64,000 nt of DNA from CAZRXG01 sp964603985. GTDB taxonomy: Bacteria > Chloroflexota > Anaerolineae > Aggregatilineales > UBA3940. The number at the start of each line of letters is the position of its first letter. Positions within the stretch are counted from its first letter, which is position 1. This document shows positions 1 through 8,994 of the stretch, in pieces. Location of the stretch: contig CAZRXG010000005.1 of NCBI GenBank assembly GCA_964603985.1, forward strand, positions 62,001 to 126,000, read 5' to 3'. The position numbers were made by a program, and so were the translations under genes. The notes beneath the pieces were generated by a model. The model worked only from the letters and a program-made list of their open reading frames with translations, was not told the origin of the DNA and searched no databases.

Positions 1-1
1 G

Positions 2-1174
2 GCCATCGCCGCCACCGGCTGCGAGGCGTGGCTGATCGAGGAGCCGACGCCCGCCGTGCTGCCCACGCGCACTCCCACCCCCGGCCCGACCGACACGCCC
101 GCCGTCCCCCCCACCCCAACATACTTCCCCGCCACCCCGTCGCCCACCATCACCCTGACGCCCATCCACTCGCCGACGCCGCCGCTCGCCCCCACCTCGA
201 CGCCCTCCAGAGATCAGATGACCGCCGTGGCGCTGGGGCCGGACGACCTCGACGCGCCGCTGATCTCGTACTTCGTCGCCTTCCCGACCGACATCGACCC
301 CGGCGAGTCGGTGCTGCTCTTCTGGTCGTCCAGGAAGGGCATCGCAGCGGCGGTCTATAATCTCAAATACGACGGTTCGCCGGGCCGCACCTGGGAGGTC
401 GATGTCGAAGGCTCGCTGACCGTCACGCCGCAGTTGCGGGGCCGCCACGAGATCTACGTGCTGGCCGTGACCAACGGCGTGGTCACCGTCGAGCGCTCGC
501 TTGGCGTCTACGTCACCTGCCCGACCGGGTGGTTCTTCGACCCCCCGCCGGAGGAGGGCTGCCCGGAGCCGGAGGTTCAGATCTCGGAGGCGACCACCCA
601 GCAGTTCGAGCACGGGCGGATGTTCTGGGTGGGCGCGACCGGCGAGATCATCGTGCTGCTTGAAGCTCCGCTCGATCTGCTCGGCGTGGAGGAAGATACC
701 GGCGAGGGTGAGGGTGAGGGCGAGGACGAAGCAGAAGGCGAAGACGAGGGTGAAGAGGAGGACGAGATACCGCCCGCCTGGCTGATCTTCACCGGGCCGT
801 TCGCTGCGGGCCAGCCGGAAGGCGAACCACCCTCCGAAACGCCGGAGGGCGAATTGCCCCCGGCTGCCCTCGATGAAGCGCCGACCGCGACCCCGGAGGG
901 CGGTTCGACCGCCGAAGCGACCCAGGAAGACCGGCCTACCCCGCTGCCGGAGGGCTTCCGAGAGCCGACCGGCGGATTCGGCGTGGTGTGGCGTGACAAC
1001 CCGGATGTCCGCGAGCGGCTCGGCTGGGCCATCGGCGAGGAGGAGGTCTTCTCGATGACCTGGCAGCGCGAAGTGATCCCGGAGGCCGAGTGGTTATACT
1101 TTACTGACCACCAGAGCGCGGTCGTCATGCTGGAGCCGGAAGGGGTCGGCTGGCAGGTGATCGCGCATCAGTAA
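2..1174 (+). CDS. Thr/Pro-rich surface lipoprotein, 5'-truncated by window edge
   Basis: The frame is open from the first bases, and the residues before the GTG at 56 read AIAATGC, a lipobox with its lipidated Cys. The true start therefore lies outside the window and the GTG is internal. A Thr/Pro linker follows (about the first 60 residues), then a beta-rich domain with Cys residues. Next comes an acidic Glu/Gly/Asp tract (bases about 690-770), a second Pro/Glu linker and a C-terminal domain ending WQVIAHQ. This is the layout of a lipid-anchored extracytoplasmic protein with extended spacers. I recognise no enzyme motif. The stop lies 24 bases before the next lipoprotein start, so the two are probably cotranscribed. 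Confidence 0.75.
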   Translation, partial: AIAATGCEAWLIEEPTPAVLPTRTPTPGPTDTPAVPPTPTYFPATPSPTITLTPIHSPTPPLAPTSTPSRDQMTAVALGPDDLDAPLISYFVAFPTDIDPGESVLLFWSSRKGIAAAVYNLKYDGSPGRTWEVDVEGSLTVTPQLRGRHEIYVLAVTNGVVTVERSLGVYVTCPTGWFFDPPPEEGCPEPEVQISEATTQQFEHGRMFWVGATGEIIVLLEAPLDLLGVEEDTGEGEGEGEDEAEGEDEGEEEDEIPPAWLIFTGPFAAGQPEGEPPSETPEGELPPAALDEAPTATPEGGSTAEATQEDRPTPLPEGFREPTGGFGVVWRDNPDVRERLGWAIGEEEVFSMTWQREVIPEAEWLYFTDHQSAVVMLEPEGVGWQVIAHQ

Positions 1175-1198
1175 CATATGGAAAGGATCGGAGAAGCC

Positions 1199-1660
1199 GT
1201 GAAATCAAACCGAGGATTTACAGTTAGCACATCGCTGGCGGTCGGGTCGGTCGTCGTGCTGGCGGCCCTGCTCGCCGCCTGCGCTCAACCGAGGGTCGTT
1301 GCCACACCTGAGAACGTGATACCAACGCCAGCGCCCGAACCGTACATCCGCGTGACGACGGCCCAGGTCAACGGCGACATAGTTGTCGCCAGGGGATACA
1401 ACGACCTGCCCGAAGGGAGCTGCGTCCTGACGCAGTTATACGCCGACGACGAGCCGGTCGAGTGGTGGCCGTCCGACCGGTGCGCCGCGCCGCGCGGCAC
1501 GGGGTGGACAATTGGCGTGCAGCTCGGCGAAGAGGGCAAGCCGGGCGCGCTGGACGCGGACCGGCAGTACATGCTGCGCGCCTGGTGCGATACAAACCCG
1601 TCGATTGAGTCGGAGCCGTTCTACTTCGACCTGGCGGGGCCGCCCGCACCTGAACAGTAA
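1199..1660 (+). CDS. small lipoprotein, unknown function
   Basis: 153 residues from GTG at 1199. I prefer this start over the in-frame ATG at 1178 because GGAG lies just upstream of the GTG and none serves the ATG. A hydrophobic signal of about 20 residues ends in LLAAC (Cys 28), a clear lipobox. A short Pro-rich spacer and a compact domain with three Cys follow (SCVLTQLY, SDRCAAP, AWCDTN). The mature domain looks like a small beta-sandwich but I cannot name its family. It sits directly behind another lipoprotein and ahead of a cyclophilin-like gene in the same direction, so one transcript is likely. Confidence 0.75.
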   Translation: MKSNRGFTVSTSLAVGSVVVLAALLAACAQPRVVATPENVIPTPAPEPYIRVTTAQVNGDIVVARGYNDLPEGSCVLTQLYADDEPVEWWPSDRCAAPRGTGWTIGVQLGEEGKPGALDADRQYMLRAWCDTNPSIESEPFYFDLAGPPAPEQ

Positions 1661-1694
1661 GGGCGCTTCACAGGCAGCAGACCGGAGAACACGC

Positions 1695-2078
1695 ATGCAT
1701 AATAAGATCATCATCACGGCGGGCGATGTCTCGCTGGAAGCGGAACTGAACGACACCCCTACCGCCCGGCAGGTCTGGGAGGTGCTGCCGGTCGAGGGGA
1801 CGGCCAACGTGTGGGGTGAGGAGATCTACTTCAAGATCCCCGTCGAAGCCTCGCAGGCCTCGGACGCCCGCGAGGAGGTCGAGGTGGGCGAGATGGGCTA
1901 CTGGCCCACCGGGCGCGCGCTCTGCATCTTCTTCGGGCCGACGCCGGTCAGCACCGGCGAGCGCCCGCGCGCGTACAGCCCGGTCAACATCCTGGGGCGC
2001 GTGCTGGGTGACGCCAAGCAGTTGCGCGCCATCAGCCAGGGAACCACCGTGCGCGTTGAGATCGCGCCTGAGGAGTAG
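1695..2078 (+). CDS. cyclophilin-like (TM1367-type) protein
   Basis: 127 residues, no signal peptide. The sequence matches the small beta-barrel family typified by Thermotoga TM1367 (Pfam Cyclophil_like, formerly DUF369). It begins with KIIITAG, has TARQVWEVLP after about 25 residues, WGEEIYFKIP at about 40 and a MGYWPTGRALCIFFGPTP core near 70, then ends with a VNILGRV segment. Family members are about 120 residues, so it is full length. These proteins have a cyclophilin fold but generally lack the canonical prolyl isomerase residues, and their role is unknown. The ATG at 1695 has GGAGAAC upstream. It is probably cotranscribed with the flanking membrane and lipoprotein genes. Confidence 0.8.
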   Translation: MHNKIIITAGDVSLEAELNDTPTARQVWEVLPVEGTANVWGEEIYFKIPVEASQASDAREEVEVGEMGYWPTGRALCIFFGPTPVSTGERPRAYSPVNILGRVLGDAKQLRAISQGTTVRVEIAPEE

Positions 2079-2127
2079 CGGGATCGGGGCGCACAACCGG
2101 ACAGGCATTCCGGCTCACGGAGGAAAC

Positions 2128-2838
2128 ATGAACCATCCGGCCAATAGGAGCGGGCCCCGCGTGCCTCTCAGGTGGCTTGAACGGCACGGCTTCGCGATCT
2201 TCTTCTTTGTGATGGGGGCCATCGTCGCATTTGTGATCGCGCCGGGTACGGCCCGCGCAAGCTGGCAGATCAGCGCCGCGCCGGAGATGGATGCCGCCGC
2301 CTACGACGCGGCCCCGCCCGGCACGTGGGTCGTCATCACCGGCAGGCTGCGCGATAATGAGGTGTTCGGTGAGGGCTTTGTGGCCGCCGGGCGCACGCAG
2401 TGGACGGTCGCCGAGGGGAGGTCGAACGGGGAGTGGGTCGACATGGGACAGTACGTGCCGGAGCTGACGGTGGTCGCCGAGGGTGGCACGATCAGCACCA
2501 CCCGGGGGATTCACACCGTGCTGTCAGGCCGGACGCACGAGGAGGTCACGCTGCCGGAGGGGGCCGGGACATCCGACAAGGACCCGGTCGCGGGCACCGT
2601 GCGCACACACGGCTTCCACAACGGAGACGTGGTCACCATCGCGGGCGAGAAAACCGCGACCGGCGAGCTTCAGCCGGTCGAGATCTACGGCGGCAGCCGC
2701 GACGAGATGATCATGGAGCGCCAGCGCCCGGCCTGGATCTGGTTCACCATTGGCGTGCTGCTGATGATCGGCGCAGTGGTGGCCGGGGTGTTATTCGACC
2801 GGCACCGCCGCCTGCGATATCAGCGCACACACACCTGA
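2128..2838 (+). CDS. membrane protein with external domain between two TM helices
   Basis: 236 residues from ATG 2128, with a strong GGAGG seven bases upstream. One hydrophobic helix lies at about residues 19-42 (FAIFFFVMGAIVAFVI) and a second near 205-225 (WIWFTIGVLLMIGAVVAGV), followed by a basic tail HRRLRYQR. Between them is a beta-rich domain of about 160 residues. The two-helix layout, the phrase TWVVITGRL near the start and the late NGDVVTIAG segment recall the GIDE/BAM-type domain of MUL1-like proteins. No RING is present and the match is only suggestive. It is last in the 1-2.8 kb plus-strand group. Confidence 0.7.
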   Translation: MNHPANRSGPRVPLRWLERHGFAIFFFVMGAIVAFVIAPGTARASWQISAAPEMDAAAYDAAPPGTWVVITGRLRDNEVFGEGFVAAGRTQWTVAEGRSNGEWVDMGQYVPELTVVAEGGTISTTRGIHTVLSGRTHEEVTLPEGAGTSDKDPVAGTVRTHGFHNGDVVTIAGEKTATGELQPVEIYGGSRDEMIMERQRPAWIWFTIGVLLMIGAVVAGVLFDRHRRLRYQRTHT

Positions 2839-2884
2839 CCTCACCCCCCAGTCTGCCGTAACACTTTGACCGCGCACAGATGCT

Positions 2885-3661
2885 TCACCGCATCACGTCG
2901 ACCAGGTAGGGGTCGAGGTCGGGCGGGGCCTCAACCGAAGCCCCGGACCGGTAGTTGACGGTGATGGCGTCACCCGGCTCAGGTGCGGTGGTATCAAAGT
3001 AGAAGACCACCCACCCAACGATCACCTTGCGGCGGTAAGGCTGCATATCGGGGAACTCGACGACCGTCGTCCCCTTTGGGAAGGCCACCGCAACGATCAC
3101 CTGCTGGTAGTAGGTCTGCTCCGTGGTGCCCAGCCCGATGGACTTCGAGTCTTCCTCGACGGACAGGTAGGGCGGGTTTTTGACTTTCACCACCGCGCCG
3201 TAAGGCTCCTCATCACCCTCACGGATGAGGTCGAACTTCTGGTAAACGTAGATGCTGTCGTCGCCGGGGCCGGACAGTAATTCGGTGTCCAGCAGCTCCC
3301 CGCCGAGCACCTCCGAGCCCAGGATGTCGTCGGGCTGGTACACCAGCGGCCCGGCCACGTCGACCTGCTCAGGAATCGTCCCGCCGACATCCGGGTAGAA
3401 AAGCGTCGCGAAGCGCACGCTGTCGTCAGGGTAGACGGCCCACATGTCAATATTGCGCCGGGGCACGTCGAAGGCACGCCCGGCCGCCGCGCTCTGGATG
3501 ATCAGCGCCGCGCGTGGGGACGCGCTGATGAGGATCAGGAAGGCCAACAGCAGCACCAGGATCAGCGCCAGCAGGCCGCCAATGACGTAGATGACGGTCT
3601 GCCGGGTGCGGTCAAAGCGGGTTTGTGCCCCGCGCTCGTGGCGGGTTGTTAGCTGGGGCAT
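2885..3661 (-). CDS. single-pass membrane protein, unknown function
   Basis: 258 residues when started at the ATG at 3661, which has GGAGAAG about eight bases upstream; a longer frame reaches 3718 without an SD. A short basic N-terminus precedes one long hydrophobic helix (VIYVIGGLLALILVLLLAFL, about residues 22-48), then about 200 residues of soluble, probably extracytoplasmic, sequence with many Asp/Glu and beta-strand-like segments. No catalytic motif is recognised. It converges with the 2128 gene and diverges from the LRR array, so the roughly 200-base gap to 3860 carries both promoters. Confidence 0.7.
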   Translation of the reverse strand: MPQLTTRHERGAQTRFDRTRQTVIYVIGGLLALILVLLLAFLILISASPRAALIIQSAAAGRAFDVPRRNIDMWAVYPDDSVRFATLFYPDVGGTIPEQVDVAGPLVYQPDDILGSEVLGGELLDTELLSGPGDDSIYVYQKFDLIREGDEEPYGAVVKVKNPPYLSVEEDSKSIGLGTTEQTYYQQVIVAVAFPKGTTVVEFPDMQPYRRKVIVGWVVFYFDTTAPEPGDAITVNYRSGASVEAPPDLDPYLVDVMR

Positions 3662-3793
3662 GGTTTCTTCTCCGTCCTGTAGGGGCCGATTTTCCAGACC
3701 CGGCTCCCCGATTCTCACCGACCGTAACGGGCGCCAGCAGCGCCGACCACCAGTTTACCACGACACCACCCACCAGGTACAACAACCCGGATG

Positions 3794-3822
3794 TTTTACC
3801 CCGGCGCAAGATCGGCTACACT
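3794..3822 (+). promoter_or_regulatory. candidate promoter of the LRR lipoprotein array
   Basis: TTTTAC, 17 bases, then TACACT, ending about 37 bases before the GTG of the first LRR gene. The -10 is good and the -35 weak. It is the best sigma70-like site in the divergent gap; no promoter-like site or terminator is evident between the later LRR genes. Confidence 0.35.
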
Positions 3823-3859
3823 GGGCGGCGGCGAAAGGGCGATGCGGGTGCACCCCGCA

Positions 3860-5374
3860 GTGGTGAAGGGCTTACATCCAATGAAGCGCACCTGGAAAGT
3901 GTTTGCTGTCGTATTCGTGCTCCTGCTCGTGTCGGGATGCGGCGGGCAGGTACAGGCGACCGCGTCGAGCTGCAAGCAGGCCGCCACCAACCTCTTCTCA
4001 GGCAGCGGGAAGGTCTCGTCCCGCGAGCGGCGGGCATTGGTGGCCATCGACGAGGCAACAAACGGCGACATCATCCCAACCCCGTCGGGGCAGTGGCCCT
4101 GCAAGACCGTGCCTCCGCCCTGCAACTGGGACGGCGTCACCTGCTCGTCGGGGCACGTCGTTGAGCTTGATCTGTTCGAGCGCGGCCTGACAGAGGTGCC
4201 GCCCGAAGTGGGCCAACTGTCTCATCTGCGAGTGTTGGCCCTGCACGCCAACCAACTGACGGAACTGCCGCCCGAACTGGGCCAACTCCTCAATCTGCAA
4301 GAGTTGTACCTGCACAGCAACCTACTGATAGAATTGCCGCCTGAACTGAGCCAACTCTCCAATCTACAAGTATTGGTCCTGGAAGCTAATCAACTGACGA
4401 AGTTGCCGCCAGAATTGGGTCACCTGTCCAATCTGCAAGAGTTATATCTGTTCGGCAACTATCTAGCGGAACTGCCGCCGGAATTGGGCCAGCTATCCAA
4501 TCTGCGACGGTTGAGCCTGTCGACCAACCAACTGACAGAGCTACCACCCGAACTGAGCCAACTTTCCAATCTGCAAGAGTTGGACCTGGCCGACAACCAA
4601 CTGACGGAACTGCCGCCCGAACTGGGCCAATTATCCAACCTGCAAGTGTTGTACCTGTATGGCAACCAACTGACAGAGCTACCGCCCGAACTGAGCCAAC
4701 TTTCCAATCTGCAACGGTTGGACTTGGCTGACACCCAACTGACGGAACTGTCACCCGAACTATGCCAACTCTCCAATCTACGAGAGTTGTACCTGAACGG
4801 CAACCAATTGGCGGAGTTGCCACCCGAACTGAGCCAGCTATCCAATCTGCAAGAGTTGGGCCTGGCTGACAACCATCTGAGAGAGCTGCCGCCCGAACTG
4901 GGCCAACTATCCAATCTGCAGGAGTTATACCTGTTCGGCAACTATCTAGCGGAACTGCCGCCGGAATTGGGTCAGCTATCCAATCTGCGACGGTTGAGGC
5001 TGTCAACCAACCAACTGACAGAGTTACCGCCCGAACTGGGCCAACTATCCAATCTGCAAGAGTTATACGCAGACAGTAACCAACTAGCAGAGTTGCCGCC
5101 CGAACTGAGTCAACTATCCAATCTGCAAGTGTTGGATCTGAACGGTAACCAACTGAGGGAGCTACCGCCCGAACTGGGCCAGCTATTCAATCTGCAAGAG
5201 TTATATGTAAACTACAACCGACTGACAGGACTGCCCCCCGAACTGGGCCAACTACCCAATTTGCTTATGTTGGATCTGTCCGGCAACCCACTGATTAGCC
5301 TGCCACCGGAGATCTGTCAACTACCTGACGGGGTCGTAATAAACCCAACACACGTTCTGCTGTGCGGCGACTGA
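3860..5374 (+). CDS. LRR lipoprotein 1 (16 modules)
   Basis: 504 residues, the longest of the nine. The start is the GTG at 3860, which aligns with the ATG of paralogues 3 and 5. Unlike them it lacks the GGGAGGTG ribosome site, so initiation here may be weaker or lie at the ATG at 3881. The signal peptide ends in LLLVSGC (lipidated Cys 27). The N-cap holds Cys 38, 81, 88 and 95, the last three in WPCKTVPPPCNWDGVTC, closely resembling the LRRNT of plant LRR receptors. Sixteen 23-residue modules (LxxLPPELGQLSNL then QxLxLxxNQ) follow, then a cap with EICQLPD and a terminal LLCGD. Such solenoids bind proteins or glycans; the ligand is unknown. Its C-terminus (INPTHVLLCGD) diverges from the HPERDRLCGD of most siblings. 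Confidence 0.9.
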   Translation: MVKGLHPMKRTWKVFAVVFVLLLVSGCGGQVQATASSCKQAATNLFSGSGKVSSRERRALVAIDEATNGDIIPTPSGQWPCKTVPPPCNWDGVTCSSGHVVELDLFERGLTEVPPEVGQLSHLRVLALHANQLTELPPELGQLLNLQELYLHSNLLIELPPELSQLSNLQVLVLEANQLTKLPPELGHLSNLQELYLFGNYLAELPPELGQLSNLRRLSLSTNQLTELPPELSQLSNLQELDLADNQLTELPPELGQLSNLQVLYLYGNQLTELPPELSQLSNLQRLDLADTQLTELSPELCQLSNLRELYLNGNQLAELPPELSQLSNLQELGLADNHLRELPPELGQLSNLQELYLFGNYLAELPPELGQLSNLRRLRLSTNQLTELPPELGQLSNLQELYADSNQLAELPPELSQLSNLQVLDLNGNQLRELPPELGQLFNLQELYVNYNRLTGLPPELGQLPNLLMLDLSGNPLISLPPEICQLPDGVVINPTHVLLCGD

Positions 5375-5421
5375 GGCCGCCCGCCGCTGCCCTCAACCCT
5401 CGATGGGAGGTGTAACCCGCA

Positions 5422-6798
5422 ATGAAGAAAAACCCACATCCAATGAAGCACATCTGGAAAGTGTTTGCTGTCGTATTCGTGCTTCTGCTCACGTCGGGGT
5501 GCGGCGGGCAGGTGCAGGCGACCGCGTCAAGCTGCCAGCAGGCCGCCACCAACCTCTTCTCAGGCAGCGGCAAGGTCCCATCCCGCGAGCGGCGGGCGTT
5601 GGTGGCTATCGACAAAGCGACCAACGGCACGATCATCCCTGCCCCGTCGGGGCAGTGGCCCTGCAAGACCGTGCCCCCGCCCTGCAACTGGTACGGCGTC
5701 ATCTGCTCGTCGGGCCACATCGTCGAGCTTTACTCGTCGGACAACCAACTGACCGAATTGCCACCCGAACTGGGCCAGCTATCCCATCTGCAAGTGTTGC
5801 GTCTGGGCAACAACCACCTGACAGAACTGCCACCGGAACTGGGCCAACTCTCCAATCTGCTAGTCCTGGGCCTGTCGGACGGCCAACTGACGGACCTGCC
5901 GCCGGAGTTGGGCCAGTTATCCAATCTACAAGAGTTATACCTGTGGAGAAGCCAACTGACGGACCTGCCGCCAGAGCTGGGCCAGCTTTCCAATCTGCAA
6001 AGATTGAATCTGTGGAACAACCAACTGACGGAGCTGCCATCCGAATTGGGCCAACTCTCCAATCTGCAAGAGTTGGACCTGACTGACAACCAACTGACGG
6101 AGCTACCACCGGAGTTGGGCCAACTCTCCAATCTGCAAACGCTGGATCTGTGGAACAACCAACTGACGGCGCTGCCGCCCGAACTGGGCCAACTGTCCAA
6201 TCTGCAAACGTTGAACATGCGATACAACCAACTGACGGCGCTGCCACCCGAACTGGGCCAACTCTCCAATCTACAAGTGTTGTACCTGAGCAAAAACCAC
6301 CTGACGGAGCTACCATCCGAACTGAGCCAGCTAACCAATCTGCAAAAGTTAGACCTGAGCGACAATCACCTGACGGAGCTGCCGCCCGAACTGGGCCAAC
6401 TACCCAATCTACAAGTGTTGGGTCTGGACGGCAACCAACTGGCCGCACTACCATCGGAGATAAGCCACCTGTCCAGTCTGCAATGGTTTTACTTGGACGG
6501 CAACCAATTGGAGGAGTTGCCGCCCGAACTGGGCCACCTGTCCAACCTGCAAGAATTGTATCTGGGTAACAATCACCTGACAGAGCTACCACCAGAGCTG
6601 GGCCAACTATCCAACCTGCAACGGTTGGACCTGTCCTACAACCAACTCACAGAAGTACCGCCCGAGTTGGGTCAACTGCCCAATCTGCTATTGTTGGTTC
6701 TATCCGGCAACCCGCTGACGAGCTTACCACCGGAGATCTGCCAGCTACCTGATCTGGCGATAGGACACCCAGAGCGTGATCGGCTGTGCGGCGACTGA
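5422..6798 (+). CDS. LRR lipoprotein 2 (14 modules)
   Basis: 458 residues from ATG 5422, preceded by GGGAGGTG about ten bases upstream. Signal peptide ending LLLTSGC, then the four-Cys N-cap (SSC, WPC, PPC, VIC; VIC replaces VTC). Fourteen LRR modules follow, mostly LTELPPELGQLSNL, and the C-cap has EICQLPD and DRLCGD. Modules 6-8 carry LTALPPELG, a local sub-family that suggests internal module duplication. It lies 47 bases after LRR 1 with no terminator between. Predicted location is the outer leaflet of the cytoplasmic membrane or cell surface. Confidence 0.9.
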   Translation: MKKNPHPMKHIWKVFAVVFVLLLTSGCGGQVQATASSCQQAATNLFSGSGKVPSRERRALVAIDKATNGTIIPAPSGQWPCKTVPPPCNWYGVICSSGHIVELYSSDNQLTELPPELGQLSHLQVLRLGNNHLTELPPELGQLSNLLVLGLSDGQLTDLPPELGQLSNLQELYLWRSQLTDLPPELGQLSNLQRLNLWNNQLTELPSELGQLSNLQELDLTDNQLTELPPELGQLSNLQTLDLWNNQLTALPPELGQLSNLQTLNMRYNQLTALPPELGQLSNLQVLYLSKNHLTELPSELSQLTNLQKLDLSDNHLTELPPELGQLPNLQVLGLDGNQLAALPSEISHLSSLQWFYLDGNQLEELPPELGHLSNLQELYLGNNHLTELPPELGQLSNLQRLDLSYNQLTEVPPELGQLPNLLLLVLSGNPLTSLPPEICQLPDLAIGHPERDRLCGD

Positions 6799-6842
6799 GG
6801 CTTTCCGCCGCCCTCAGCCCTCGATGGGAGGTGCGCCCTGCA

Positions 6843-8012
6843 ATGGTAAAAGACTTGCATCCAATTAAGCGCGTCTGGAAAGTGTTTGCCGTCGTATTCG
6901 TGCTCCTACTTGTGTCGGGATGCGGCGGGCGGGTGCAGGCGACCGCGTCGAGCTGCCAACAGATGGTCACCAACCTCTTCTCCGGCAGCAGCAAGGTCCC
7001 ACGCCGCGAGCGGCGGGCGTTGGTGGCGATCAACAAAGCAGCAGGCGGCAGCCTCGTCCCGGCTCCGTCGGGGAGGTGGCCCTGCAAGACCGCGCCCCCG
7101 CCTTGCGGATGGCACGGTGTCACCTGCTCGTCGGGGCACGTCGTTGAGCTTGATCTGTTCGACCGCCAGTTGACAGATCTGCCACCGGAAGTGGGTCACC
7201 TATCCAATCTGCAATATTTGGGCCTATCCTACAACCGGCTAACAGAGCTGCCGCCCGAACTGGGCCAACTATCCCATTTACAGGCGTTGCACCTGGACCA
7301 CGGCCAACTGATGGAGCTACCACCCGAATTGGGCCAACTGTCCAATCTACAATATTTGGGCCTATCCTATAACCGGCTAACAGAGTTGCCGCCCGAGCTG
7401 GGCCGATTATCCAATCTGCAAGAGCTGTACCTGGCTGACAACCAACTGGCAGAGCTGCCGCCGGAGTTGGGCCAACTCTCTAATCTGCGGCTCCTGTACC
7501 TGGACTACAACCACCTGACAGGTTTGCCGCCCGAACTGGGTCAACTATCCAATCTGCAATGGTTGGGTCTGAGCGGCAACCAACTGGCAGAACTACCACC
7601 GGAATTGGGCCAACTATTCAATCTGCAAAGATTAGACCTGTGGGACAACCAACTGACAGAACTGCCACCTGATCTGGGGCAACTATCCACCCTGCTGGTG
7701 TTGTACCTGGCTGACAACCAACTGGCGGAGCTGCCGCCAGAGTTGGGCCGCCTATCCAATCTGCAAAAGTTGGGCTTGGGCTACAATCAATTGACCGATC
7801 TGCCACCCGAACTGGGCCAACTGTCCAATCTACAAGTGTTGTACCTGGGCAACAACCAGCTCACAGAGCTGCCACCCGAATTGGGCCAGCTGCCCGATCT
7901 GCAATGGTTGGATCTATCCGGCAACCCACTGACCAGCCTGCCGCCGGAGATCTGCCAGCTACCTGATGGTGTAGTGAGGCACCCGGAGCGCGACCGGCTG
8001 TGCGGCGACTGA
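6843..8012 (+). CDS. LRR lipoprotein 3 (11 modules)
   Basis: 389 residues from ATG 6843, with GGGAGGTG upstream. Lipobox LLLVSGC, N-cap cysteines in SSC, WPC, PPC and VTC, 11 modules of 23 residues and the usual cap. Most of its modules, its stop and the spacer into gene 4 are nearly identical to gene 5 and the spacer into gene 6 (offset 2152 bases), while its N-cap is distinct from that of gene 5. It is therefore a recombination mosaic. Module 8 has PPDLG in place of PPELG, shared only with gene 5, which marks the exchanged tract. Confidence 0.9.
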   Translation: MVKDLHPIKRVWKVFAVVFVLLLVSGCGGRVQATASSCQQMVTNLFSGSSKVPRRERRALVAINKAAGGSLVPAPSGRWPCKTAPPPCGWHGVTCSSGHVVELDLFDRQLTDLPPEVGHLSNLQYLGLSYNRLTELPPELGQLSHLQALHLDHGQLMELPPELGQLSNLQYLGLSYNRLTELPPELGRLSNLQELYLADNQLAELPPELGQLSNLRLLYLDYNHLTGLPPELGQLSNLQWLGLSGNQLAELPPELGQLFNLQRLDLWDNQLTELPPDLGQLSTLLVLYLADNQLAELPPELGRLSNLQKLGLGYNQLTDLPPELGQLSNLQVLYLGNNQLTELPPELGQLPDLQWLDLSGNPLTSLPPEICQLPDGVVRHPERDRLCGD

Positions 8013-8056
8013 GGCTCTCCGCTGCCCCCAGCCCTCGACGGGAGGTGCAACCCGCG

Positions 8057-8947
8057 ATGATGAAAAGCCCGCATCCGATGAAGCGCACCTGGAAAGTGGC
8101 CGCTGTCGTATTCGTGCTCCTGCTCACGTCGGGATGCGGCAGAAAGGTCCCACCCCGCGAGCGGCGGGCGTTGGCGGCCATCAATGACGGCGTCATCATC
8201 CCGCCCCCGAGGAGGCTGTGGCTCTTCAAAACCGTGCCCCCGCCTTGCGACTGGAATGGTGTCACCTGCTCGTCGGGCCACGTCGTCGAGCTTTTTCTGC
8301 CGTACTATCAATTGACAGAACTACCACCTGAATTGGGCCAACTGTCCTATCTGGAAGATTTGTACCTACCCTGCACCCAACTGACAGAGCTGCCACCCGA
8401 ACTGGGCCAACTGTCCAGTCTGCGAGTGTTGGACCTGAGTGGTAACCAATTGGCGGAACTGCCGCCAGAGTTGGGCCACCTCTCCAATCTGGGAGTGTTG
8501 GGCCTGAGTGGCAACCAATTGACAGAACTGCCACCCGAACTGGGTCAATTATCCCATCTGCGAGTGTTGAGCCTGGAACGTAATCAACTGGTGGAACTGC
8601 CGCCAGAACTGGACCAACTCCCCAATCTGAAAGAGTTGGGCCTGAGAGACAATCAACTGACAGGCCTGCCACCTGAACTGGGACAACTGTCTAATCTGCA
8701 AAGGTTGGATCTGTCCGGCAACCACCTGACAGGGCTGCCGCCCGAACTGGGTCAACTGTCCAACCTGCAATGGTTATACCTGACTGACAACCAACTGACA
8801 GGGTTGCCACCAGAACTGGGACAACTATCCAATCTGATATTTTTGGATCTATCCGGCAACCCGTTGACGAGCTTACCACCGGAGGTCTGCCAATTACCCG
8901 ATCTGGCGATAAAGCACCCAGAGCGTGATCGGCTGTGCGGCGACTGA
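8057..8947 (+). CDS. LRR lipoprotein 4 (8 modules, shortened N-cap)
   Basis: 296 residues from ATG 8057 with GGGAGGTG upstream. The signal peptide ends LLLTSGC, but the next 21 residues seen in all siblings, including the SSC cysteine, are missing. The usual WPCKT reads WLFKT, so the second N-cap Cys is lost as well. The PPC and VTC cysteines remain. Eight LRR modules follow, then EVCQLPD and DRLCGD. The frame is intact and the modules are well conserved, so the gene looks functional with a modified cap. Confidence 0.9.
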   Translation: MMKSPHPMKRTWKVAAVVFVLLLTSGCGRKVPPRERRALAAINDGVIIPPPRRLWLFKTVPPPCDWNGVTCSSGHVVELFLPYYQLTELPPELGQLSYLEDLYLPCTQLTELPPELGQLSSLRVLDLSGNQLAELPPELGHLSNLGVLGLSGNQLTELPPELGQLSHLRVLSLERNQLVELPPELDQLPNLKELGLRDNQLTGLPPELGQLSNLQRLDLSGNHLTGLPPELGQLSNLQWLYLTDNQLTGLPPELGQLSNLIFLDLSGNPLTSLPPEVCQLPDLAIKHPERDRLCGD

Positions 8948-8994
8948 GGCTCTCCGCCGCCACCCTCAGCCCTCGGTAGGAGGTGTAACCCGCA

